A stretch of 64,000 nucleotides of DNA from Arenicola marina (lineage: Eukaryota > Annelida > Polychaeta > Arenicolidae): assembly GCA_964019135.1 (NCBI GenBank), contig OZ025256.1:62001-126000 (forward strand). Reading direction: 5' to 3'. Under the pieces are notes generated by a model. It did no database searches. It was not told the origin of the DNA and saw only the letters and a program-made list of their open reading frames with translations. How positions within the stretch are numbered: the stretch's first letter is position 1; each line of letters opens with the position of its first letter. The translations under genes and the position numbers were made by a program. Positions 49,896 through 60,600 of the stretch are shown in pieces.

Positions 49896-50100
49896 TTTGG
49901 TCATATCGCGTCAATGGGAGAAGGAAGGGAGAGTGGAGCCATATCTATTCTTTGCGAAGAAGGACATGGGATCTTGATCCTGCGACCACACAGACATGGC
50001 CACAGCGGGGCGCGAACCACCGATCCACGCGCCGTTAGGCTCTCAGGTGGCCAGAGCGCTTATGCCAGCTCTCTACTCCACTGAGCTATCGGGGCGGCCC
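49896..50100 (-). repeat. tRNA-derived SINE S2 (complete head)
   Basis: On the minus strand it begins gccgccccgatagctcagtg, with the A-box followed by a B-box ggttcgcgccccgc about 70 bp on. It continues into the body shared with 49596-49722. The inverted pair is separated by about 175 bp and can form a long hairpin. Confidence 0.7.
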
Positions 50101-50117
50101 TTCTTTCTCCTTGAAGC

Positions 50118-50295
50118 GGCGCCGCCGTGTCCGAGAGGCAGAACCCTTGAACCCCGCTGGTCAGTGAGTCCCTGGTTCGAATCCCCGTGGTCTGGGTGAT
50201 CATTTCAATCCTTCCTGGTTCCACATGAACTGAAAATGAAATGCATTGGTGTTTCAGGCCGCGTATGGGAAAACACGAACTATATAAACTGGGCC
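50118..50295 (+). repeat. tRNA-derived SINE S3 (Ser/Leu-like head)
   Basis: gccgtgtccgagaggcagaa is an A-box with a long-variable-arm layout. The B-box ggttcgaatccccg is at 50175-50188, followed by a non-tRNA body. The head lacks clean stem pairing for a functional tRNA. Confidence 0.55.
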
Positions 50296-50524
50296 AGGAC
50301 GATTGAACGTATAAAACTTGCGCCAGATTAGGGGGGGGGGGGGGGTATCATTAACCCTTACTTAGCGCTACGCCAACCATCTGCTGACAGAGCACCAAGT
50401 GCAACATTCATAAAATGATTTTTCCAGTGCAGAACTGTAAAAGGCCCTTTTACCCGCATAGCGACATAGCGACATAGCGACAACTTATTGTCATTCTGAC
50501 TACTACCGCCATTGGTATGGGAAC

Positions 50525-50655
50525 CTACGACGAATAGGTCTGCGTCGTGCCAGGGTAACTTGCGTCATTGTTATGAATGCCGCCCCAGTCCCATATTAGA
50601 ACCCAGGACCTAACGATTTGCGGTCTAGTGCGCTAACCATACACTATGGGGGGGG
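50525..50655 (-). repeat. tRNA-derived SINE S4
   Basis: Minus strand: gtatggttagcgcactagac, then gggttctaatatggg as a weak B-box, then body. The A-box half matches the tandem units at 62762-62905. Confidence 0.5.
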
Positions 50656-50839
50656 GGGGGGGGGGTGGACCTTCTTCCTGGTTGGAAAGACACCTCCTCG
50701 TTGGTCCATGAATTGCACGCTTGAAGGGTTTTAGCCTCAATCTGTCACGAACGGATTGGTTTCGGGCCAGCCACTCGCTTCCTCTTTGGTGTTCAGACTG
50801 GGTGAATACCCAGCTCACACGCGCAATAAAGCCTGCTTA

Positions 50840-51025
50840 CGTGGGCTGAGGGTGGGGCTGTGGGTGGAGTGGGACTGGGGGTGGGGCTGGTGGTGGTGGT
50901 GGGGGTGGGGCTGGTGGTGGTGGTGGGGGTGGGACTGGGGGGTGGGGTGGAGGGTGGGGGTGGGGTGGGACTGGGGGTGGAACTGGGGGTGGGGTGGAGG
51001 GTGGGGGTGGGGGTGGCGGTGAGGA
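50840..51025. repeat. G-rich low-complexity array
   Basis: Imperfect repeats of gtggggctggtggtggtggt and related GGGTG motifs lead into the assembly gap. Confidence 0.85.
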
Positions 51026-51360
51026 TGGGGCAGAATTACTGTGCCAGCCGTTCAGGTGTCGTTGCAATTCGAGTATACTAAGGAAGAGNNNNNNNNNNNN
51101 NNNNNNNNNNNNNNNNNNNNNNNNNNNNNNNNNNNNNNNNNNNNNNNNNNNNNNNNNNNNNNNNNNNNNNNNNNNNNNNNNNNNNNNNNNNNNNNNNNNN
51201 NNNNNNNNNNNNNNNNNNNNNNNNNNNNNNNNNNNNNNNNNNNNNNNNNNNNNNNNNNNNNNNNNNNNNNNNNNNNNNNNNNNNNNNNCGGTGAGGATGG
51301 GGCAGAATTACTGTGCCAGCCGTTCAGGTGTCGTTGCAATTCGAGTATACTAAGGAAGAG
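51017..51360. other. Assembly gap (200 N) flanked by a 72-bp duplication
   Basis: Ns occupy 51089-51288. The 72 bases before the gap (51017-51088, beginning cggtgaggatggggcag) are repeated exactly after it (51289-51360). The round gap size and identical flanks suggest unmerged contig ends. Confidence 0.95.
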
Positions 51361-52649
51361 TGTAGTATAGCACGCTTTGGTACTACGCCTTTGCTGTGAG
51401 TGCCAAACTAAGACCAATGTGACCATTGATTTATCTATATATTAACGTGACCAGGAGATATACGTATGCATATTGGTATATGTATGTGACCACAAAATAC
51501 CCAGAATTATCCAATATTGACAATATCTAATGCGACTCAAACATATGTATATATTTATATGTAGTGTGACCAATATATATATATATATATACATATTTTT
51601 TGATATGTGTGTAATGTGATGTGTGATGTGATAAAGACAACATTATCTGTATTGTGGCCAACGAATATACCTATGTATATAATATGATGTAACGTGACCA
51701 AAATATATATATATTGCATATGGATATATACAATATGACCAGGAATGTTACATACGTATTATGTGCTTGACAAAGACAGATGTCTATATGTGCTTGACAA
51801 AGACGTTTTTATATACATCTGTCTGTATAATAGGTATGTAACTGACAAGGTAAATGTTGTTCTGGTGACGCAACGAGGAAGCAAATATACCACAATTTAC
51901 TTGGAAATAGACTAATATATGGGGACTGACAGTTCGGCAAGGAGAACGTTACCGTTTTTATCTCATAAAGTTACAGTGCTGAATGTCAAAGGAAACCAGG
52001 GTGGCCCGGGGAGGCGGAGGGAGGGGCGGGCGGGGGAGGGTGGTCAGCCTATACGAGATCCTTTCACTAAGAATTACCCACTCGTAAGGCAATTAATATT
52101 CTCCGTCCTAAATTTATGAGCAACGTCGGTAAACGTTAGTGTTAATGATTGTGCAACCTCCTTAAGGCAATGGGTGTTCCAGCCAAAGTTATTCTCTTTA
52201 TCTTTGGCAATATATTGTACTGAAAATGTTTGTTCCTATATGCAACTCATAATACAACGTTTAAATCTGAGAACCAACGATGACGAATTGTTAGTGAAAT
52301 AACCTCCAGATGACTCTTAACATACACGTACCATCATATGGTTCTCCCTGGAGGGTCTTCCATTCTGACAATGACATTATGTGCTCCCTCTGTCTTGTTG
52401 GAGCTAGATGCACAGGGCCCCGATTGAGTCGTTGATCGATACACTAATGATTTTTACTCAAATAGAAAACCGTTGGATTGTGATGGATCTGATTACAAAA
52501 TTACCGACCCACTCATGTGGACCTCCGCCCCCCCCCCCCCCCCGGTATGAACATGGATCGACGTCACCGAAATCAGCAGCACCACGTCTCGGATTTCACC
52601 AAATAACGTGGAGCTGGTCTGATTTCATAGCGCCACGTGGCGGAGTTCA
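51361..52649. other. AT-rich intergenic DNA with degenerate atatgtatgtgacca motifs
   Basis: Recurring gtgacca plus atatat stretches (51440-51760) look like an old degenerate repeat. A C-run lies at 52528-52543. No gene recognised. Confidence 0.5.
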
Positions 52650-52860
52650 CAAGTAACGGCGATCACGATTGATGCAGCAGCGTCGCGTGGCGGAGCTCAC
52701 CACAAGTAGCGTGGGTCGAGACTGATTCCACAGCGCCACATGGCGGAGCTCACAAGTAACCTGGATAGATCGAGACTGCTTCAGCGGCGCCACGTGGCGG
52801 AGCTCACAAATAAAGTGGATTGAGGACTGATTCAGCAGCGCCACGTGGCGGAGCTCACTA
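52625..52860. repeat. ~50-bp minisatellite with palindromic E-box
   Basis: Five units with landmarks cgccacgtggcggagctcac, aagtaa and actgattca. The core cgccacgtggcg is a perfect 12-bp palindrome around CACGTG. Confidence 0.9.
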
Positions 52861-53049
52861 CAGTCTGCAACCATAAACAGCACGTGGCACGACGTCTCGC
52901 GTCTTCTAGTCACCCATGGGGAAGTCCCCTGCAGCCCCCCCTCCCCCCCAACCCCCAACCCATACAAGGCCGGTCACGCCTGGCGGTCTCTTTTTTTATA
53001 TTATTGGCGGTACTTTACCTCCTAAGTCGAGTTTTACGGCTTCTCGCAT

Positions 53050-53470
53050 CCACCAACTTGTGGCCTTAAAAGGGAAAGACCCTGAGCCTTAAAAATGGTC
53101 GGCTCTTTGAATGCTTGAATCGTGTTTAAGATTTTCTTAACACAGAGAAGAACGACATGTATCCCGGTGTAAAAGCAAGTCGAAATGTAAAAAAGATAAC
53201 CGACGGTTTCTCGCCACATAGTCCGTGAAATGTGTTTACCAACCCATGGAAATCTGCATTCGTCGCGTCACGCTAGTTGCCTGCGGGGCTGATGACAGCT
53301 TCGATGTTTGACTGGAGAGTGTGGGACCGAGAATATTTCTCGGCGCAAAGCATAGGTGAATAACGCATAAACAATTTACAGTGACGTTCTGGTCTTGTAA
53401 CGACATGATGGCATCCACTTTGGTGGTGGACATCACAACCATGATTTGTACTGACAATCATATTTCGTTA
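53050..53470 (-). pseudogene. Pogo/Tigger-like DDE transposase relic
   Basis: Minus-strand translations in several frames resemble consecutive blocks of a Tc1/mariner-superfamily pogo/Tigger transposase. TTKVDAIMSLQDQNVTVN followed by CLCVIHLCFAPRNIL fits the family block k.vgaitSaerGqnVTvvc...yiPPm.IF. NADFHGLVNTFHGL then EKPSVIFF fits ..F..Wl.hF....kPvlLilD. TGIHVVLL fits enGIhvvlLPpH. The DDE aspartates and the PPH motif are lost, and frameshifts separate the blocks, so this is a dead DNA transposon. Terminal repeats were not found. Confidence 0.55.
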
Positions 53471-54617
53471 TGAGTAATAAGCTGATGTCTGTCTAGTTGA
53501 GATATATTCCCTTGTTACTGACTCTTACCCCCCCCCCCACCCGGCCCCGCCCACCACCACCACCACCACCCATCCCATCGCCCGTTCACTGAACCAGCGT
53601 CCAATCATGACGTCATAATGCAGTTCGGTGCGTCTGCAGTTCAAGTGCTCAAGTTATTTAAGTTGACAAGTTATTTATTTAAATGGGATTGGTTTGAAGG
53701 GTCTCCACACCTTCTCATATTTCAATCTCCGCGCCTTTAGTAGAACGTGCCAACCGTCCGACTCCAAAGCTATTCAAGCGAAGAATATATACATATTAAA
53801 TAGTTATATATATATATAAAAAATATTCCACATGTACACTGTTTGCATGATATATGACAGTCCGTGGGATTGTAGTGGTAAGGGCGACTCCCCCCCCCCC
53901 ACCCACTCTGCCCGCCCGCCAATGACCCAAAGATAAGTGGATTTAGTCACTTGTACACGCCCTCCACCCCTATTCCAACCCCCCCCCTTTCCACCCCCTC
54001 TCGCGGCCACCCACACTCCAAGTATGACGTGAACTGAACTTCCCTCTCGCTACACGTTCTACACAAGGAAGTCATCGGGTTTGGCGTGAATGCAATAATA
54101 CAAGCCAGAGGTGACCATCCTGTCTGTCGTCAAAAAAATGCATCGGAGTGATCGCGGCTGACTAGTAACCACTTGGCAATTGTTCTTTCCTCAGCACATT
54201 ATAATGCGTGTCTCACTCAGTGGTGTTCTATATTTATGGACTGTGGTCTTTGTCACGTCTCAACTAGTCACGAAGTGTATCATGAAATGGTGTCCTATGT
54301 TCCTGGATGGTGGTCAGCGTCTGCTGGTTCTCGTTATAATGTGTGTTTCATGAAACGGTGCCCTGTGTCTCGTTACTGATTTTCGCTACGCAATGTGTGT
54401 CTCGTGAAATATCCCGCGTCTCATTACTGGGTCTCGTAACAATGTGTGTCTCATGAAATGATGTCCTGTGTTTTGTTCACATTTCTACTTCTCGTTTTCT
54501 GACAGAGAGGAGCCGATGAACTGATCGGATTGAACTTTTTCGCTGGCTGCGAAAGAACGGAATCAGACGCCTAAACAAAAAGGCATATCAATCCAGACTT
54601 ACTAAAATAAGGCCATC
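53471..54617. other. Upstream region of the myosin gene; probable 5'UTR exon from ~54506
   Basis: Contains C-runs and degenerate repeats of a tcgttataatgtgtg...catgaaatggtgtcctgtgt type (54190-54475). An acceptor-like tctcgttttctgacag at 54490-54505 precedes the segment carrying the myosin ATG, so a 5'UTR exon boundary is plausible there. Confidence 0.4.
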
Positions 54618-57600
54618 ATGCAGTCCAGCCATGGTCACGTGGACGACCTGGCGACGCTGGCCACGCTGGACGAGGCGTCAATGCTAAAAGAAATCAAGAG
54701 CAGATACGAAAATGACTTGATTTATGTAAGTATACTCGCACTCGCTTGGATTATTGCATATTTGCTGGTAATTTGTTTTGGTGTATACATCTTATCTACA
54801 TACCGACGTTAAATAAAACGTTATCTTATCTTATTTTGTGTGAGTAGTTGTTATGTATGTGTACCTGCGAATGATATCCATGTGATATATCAGTGATAAT
54901 CCTATCTCACATCCTCTTATCTTACATTAAACCAATGATAACCATATCATACCCTGTAATACACCGGTGTTACTTATATATCATTTACTGTGATACATCA
55001 GCGACACTCATATACTGCATTCTGTCATAAACCAGTGGTTATAATAGGTTACATTATGTGATACATCAATAATAATAGTGTACTACATCCTGTGGTAAAT
55101 CACTGATAATAACATACTGCATTCTGCGATAAATCGGTGCTAATAATAAAATACACCCTGTAATAAGCCGGTAATAATAAACACGGCATCCTGTGATAAA
55201 CCAGTGCTATAATAGTATACTTCTGTGATAAATGAGTGATAATAATATGCTATACATGCTGTGATAAATGAGTGATAATTATATGCTATACATGCTGTGA
55301 TAAATCAGTGATAATAATATGCTATACATGCTGTGATAAATGAGTGATAATAATATGCTATACATGCTGTGATAAATCAATGTTAACAATATACTACATG
55401 CTGTGATAAATCAATGTTAATATATTACATGCTGTGATAAATCAATGTTAACAATATACTACATGCTGTGATAAATCAATGTTAACAATATAATACATGC
55501 TGTGATAAATCAATGTTAACAATATACTACATGCTGTCATAATCAATGTTAACAATACACTACATGCTGTGATAAATCAATGTTAACAATATACTGCATG
55601 CTGTGATAACACAAAAATACATTGCATGCTGCGATAAACAAAATATCTCAACGGAATTGATAAGGGGGTACAATATTCATTATATAGAGAGTGGACGTTA
55701 TGTACAATCACTGGACGTTATGTACAATAACTGGACGTTACGTTCAATCACTGGACGGTATGTACAATCACTGGACGTTATGTATAATTACTGGACGTTA
55801 TGTTAAATCACTAGACGTTATGCACAATCACTGGACGTTATGTACAATCACTGAATGTTATGTACAATCAATGAACATTATGTACAATCAATGGACGTTA
55901 TGTTCAATCACTGAACGTTATGTACAATCACTTGACATTATATACAATCACTAGACGTTATGTACAATCACTGGACGTTATGTTAAGTCACTGGACGTTA
56001 TGTTAAGTCATTGGACGTTATGTTAAGTCACTGGACGTTATGTACAATCACTGCCCGTTATGTTCAATCACTGGACGTTATGTTCAATCACTGGACGTTA
56101 TGTACAATCACTGGACGTTATGTACATTTACTGGACGTTATGTACAATCACTGGACGTTATGTACAATCACTGGACGTTGTGTACAATCACTGGACGTTA
56201 TGTACAATCACTGGACGTTATGTACAATCACTGGACGTTATGTACAATCACTGGACGTTATGTACAATCACTGGACGTTATGTACCATCACTGGACGTTA
56301 TCTGCAACAACAGTGGAAATTATCTGCAAACACAATAGGATAATGTGACTAATCAGCATACAGATTGGGTATTAACTGCAGCCGCACTTAAACAACATGA
56401 CACAATATCTATCAAGTTCATCAATATTTAGGTGTAATTTGACTGATTTTTGTTGGTTCTGAATTGTTTTCAGACGTACATCGGTGATATATTGGTTGCT
56501 GTCAACCCCTACAAGACGCTGACAATATACGGCCCCGAGGTGAGTTCATCTCCTGCCCCGCCTCCCGTAGTTAGGTCCGTTGCTACGGTAACACGAGAAT
56601 TAGCTTTTAACATCACGTCTGTTTTTGCCCTGATATGACTGTCAGTGAAAAGAAGACCTTGTGTTGATACGTGACCTTGCGTTGATGTGCGACCTTGCGT
56701 TGATATGTGACCTTGCGTTGAGAAGTTAACCTTGTGTTAATATATAATCCATTTGCCTCCAAACTCGTGACGGTTCGGTCCTCTGTCCGTCCTTTCATCG
56801 GCCTCAGGTTTCCATTCGCCGTGTGGCGTTTCCATTACTAACATACGAACTCTAGCGTATTCTGGGGTCGTGTTATGTGTCTGTATTACAGCCTACGATA
56901 CCAATGTTGTCTTCATACATATATATAGACCATTTAATCAACAGAACAGACGCATATCTCTTTTTACAATATCATGAAATAATTATCATCAAATGTAAAA
57001 CGTATCTTGATTTCCTCTCCTAATGGATGTTTAATTAATCAGTTTGAATGACACCCACACACCTGTCATCAACTTTGAGTGGAATTACTCTTCGTCCCAT
57101 ACGTCCCTGTCATCTAAAACACACCTGCTTCAGCCAACGCAGTCCTGTAGAAGATGACCTTGCAGATATTATCACGGAGTCACATAGTCGAGTCGAGTGC
57201 TTAGTGTGCGCCGCTGGGCCAGCCCAAGCGGCCAGGGCGTGGTCCAAATCCCACCTGTGCCAGCTGTACAATCATTGTTCACTGTCTGTACCCTGGACTC
57301 CCCAGTTCGGCCTGCTGTACACTCAATGTTCACTGTCTGTACCCTCGACTCGCCAGTTCGGCCTGCTGTACACTCAATGGTCACTATCTGTACCCTCGAC
57401 TCTCCAGTTCGGCCTGCTGTACACTCAATGTTCACTGTTTGTACCCTCGACTCCCCAGTTCGGCCAGCTGTACACTTAATGTTCACTGTATGTACCCTGG
57501 ACTCCCCAGTTCGGCCTGCTGTACACTTAATGTTTACTCTCTGTAGCCTCGACTCTCCAGTTCGGCCAGCTGTACACTCAATGTTCACTGTATGTAGCCT

Positions 57601-60600
57601 CGACTCCCCAGTTCGGCCTGCTGTACACTCAATGTTCACTGTCTGTACCCTCGACTTCCCAGTTCGGCCAGCTGTACACTCAATGTTCACTATATGTACC
57701 CTGGACTCTCTGATTCGGCCTGCTGTACACTCAATGTTCACTCTCTGTACCCTGGACTCTCCAGTTCGGCCTGCTGTACACTCAATGTTCACTGTCTGTA
57801 CCCTGGACTCCCCAGTTCGGCCTGCTGTACACTCAATGGTCACTATCTGTACCCTCGACTCTCCAGTTCGGCCTGCTGTACACTCAATGTTCATTGTTTG
57901 TACCCTCGACTCCCCAGTTCGGCCAGCTGTACACTCAATGCTCACTGTATGTACCCTGGACTCCCCAGTTCGGCCTGCTGTACACTTAATGTTTACTCTC
58001 TGTAGCCTCGACTCTCCAGGTCGGCCAGCTGTACACTCAATGTTCACTGTATGTACCCTCGACTCCCCAGTTCGGCCTGCTGTACACTCAATGTTCACTT
58101 TATGTACCCTGGACTCCCCAGTTCGGCTAGCTGTACACTCAATGTTCACTATCTGGATCCTGGACTCTCTGATTCGGCCTGCTGTACGCTCAATGTTCAC
58201 TCTCTGTACCCTGGACTCTCCAGTTCGACCTGCTGTACACTCAATGTTCACTGTCTGTACCCGGGACTCCCCCGTTTGGCCTGCTGTACACTCAATGTTC
58301 ACTGTCTGTACCCCCGACTCCCCAGTTCGGCCTGTTGTAGTCTCAATGTTCACTGTCTGTACCTTGGACTCCCCAGATCGACCTGCTGTACACTCAATGT
58401 TCACTGTCTGTACCCTCGCATCCCCAGATGGGCCTGCTGTACACTCAATGTTCACTGTCTGTACCCTCGAATCTCCAGTTCGGCCTGCTGTACACTCAAT
58501 GTTCACTGTCTGTACCCTGGACTCCTCAGTTCGGCCTGCTGTACACTCAATGTTCACTCTCTGTACCCTGGACTCCCCAGTTCGGCCTGCTGTACACTCA
58601 ATGTTCACTGTCTGTACCCTCGAATCCCCAGTTCGGCCTGTTGTGCACTCAATGTTCACTGTCTGTACCCTCGCATCCCCAGATGGGCCTGCTGTACACT
58701 CAATGTTCACTGTCTGTACCCTCGAATCCCCAGTTCGGCCTGCTGTGCACTCAATGTTCACTGTCTGTACCCTCGCATCCCCAGATGGGCCTGCTGTACA
58801 CTCAATGTTCACTGTCTGTACCCTCGAATCCCCAGTTCGGCCTGCTGTGCACTCAATGTTCACTGTCTGTACCCTCGAATCCCCAGTTCGGCCTGTTGTG
58901 CACTCAATGTTCACTGTCTGTACCCTCGCATCCCCAGATGGGCCTGCTGTACACTCAATGTTCACTGTCTGTACCCTCGAATCCCCAGTTCGGCCTGCTG
59001 TGCACTCAATGTTCACTGTCTGTACCCTCGCATCCCCAGATGGGCCTGCTGTACACTCAATGTTCACTGTCTGTACCCTCGAATCCCCAGTTCGGCCTGC
59101 TGTGCACTCAATGTTCACTGTCTGTACCCTCGCATCCCCAGATGGGCCTGCTGTACACTCAATGTTCACTGTCTGTGCCCTCGACTCCCCAGTTCGGCCT
59201 GCTGTACACTCAATGTTCACTGTCTGTACCCTGGACTCCCCAGTTCGGTCTGCTGTACACTCAATGCTCACTGTCTGTGCCCTCGACTCCTCAGTTCGGC
59301 CTGCTGTACACTCAATGTTCACTGTCTGTACCCTGGACTCCTCAGTTCGGCCTACTGTACACTCAATGTTCACTCTCTGTACCCTGGACTCCCCAGTTCG
59401 GCCAGCTGTGCACTCAATGTTCACTGTCTGTACCCTCGAATCCCCAGTTCGGCCTGCTGTGCACTCAATGTTTACTGTCTGTACCCTCGTATGCCCAGAT
59501 GGGCCTGCTGTACACTCAATGTTCACTGTCTGTACCCTCGAATCCCCAGTTCGGCCTGCTGTGCACTCGATGTTCACTGTCTGTACCCGGGACTCCCCCG
59601 TTCGGCCTGCTGTACACTCAATGTTCACTGTCTGTGCCCTCGACTCCTCAGTTCGGCCTGCTGTGCACCCAATGTTTACTGTCTGTACCCTGGACTCCTC
59701 AGTTCGGGCTGCTGTACACTCAATGTTCACTCTCTGTACCCTGGACTCCCCAGTTCGGCCTGCTGTAACTCAATGTTCACTGTCTGTACCCTCGAATCCC
59801 CAGTTCGGCCTGCTGTGCACTTAATGTTCACTGTCTGTACCCTCGAATCCCCAGATGGGCCTGCTGTACACTCAATGTTCGCTGTCCGTACCCTCGTATC
59901 CGCAGATGGGCCTGCTGTACACTCAATGTTCACTCTCTGTACCCTCGAATCCCCAGATGGGCCTGCTGTACACTCAATGTTCACTGTCCGTACCCTCGAC
60001 TCTCCAGTTCGGCCAGCTGTACACTCAATGTTCCCTGTCTGTACCCTCGAATCCCCAGATGGGCCTGCTGTGCACTCAATGTTCACTGTCTCTACCCTCG
60101 AATCCCCAGTTCGGCCTGCTGTACACTCAATGTTCACTCTCTGTACCCTCGAATCCCCAGATTGGCCTGCTGTACACTGACGTGAAGGAGAAGTCGAGTC
60201 ACCCTCCCCATGTCTACGCCATCTCAGACAACGTCTACCAGACCATGCGTCGGACGGGAGTGGATCAGTCCTGCGTCGTCAGCGGCGAGTCTGGAGCAGG
60301 TGGGTCAGTGTGGTCTCCGGAGCAGGTCAGTCAGCGGCGAGTCTGAAGCAGGTGGGTCAGTGTGGTGTCCGGAGCAGGTGGGTCAGTGTGGAGTCCGGAG
60401 CAGGTGGGTCAGTGTGGTGTCAGGAGCAGGGGGGTCAGTATGGTGTCCGGATCAGGTGGGTCAGTGTGGAGTCCGGAGCAGGTGGGTCAGTGTGGAGTCC
60501 GGAGCAGGTGGGTCAGTGTGGATCCCGGAGCAAGTGGGTCAGTGTGGTGTGCGGACCAGGTGGGTCAGTGTGGAGTCTGGAGCAGGTGGGTCAGTGTGGT

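Noticed and set aside
24822-50200. Functional tRNA genes at the A/B-box pairs
   Set aside because: None forms a full cloverleaf with paired acceptor stem, and all continue into shared non-tRNA bodies, so they are SINEs.
50994-51426. ORFs running across the N gap
   Set aside because: They consist largely of unknown residues and of the duplicated 72-bp flank.
57172-59824. Overlapping 875- and 852-codon ORFs on opposite strands
   Set aside because: Both arise because the 51-bp unit is a multiple of 3 without stops in several frames. The peptide is a pure 17-residue repeat, and the DNA is explained as an intronic splice-site array.
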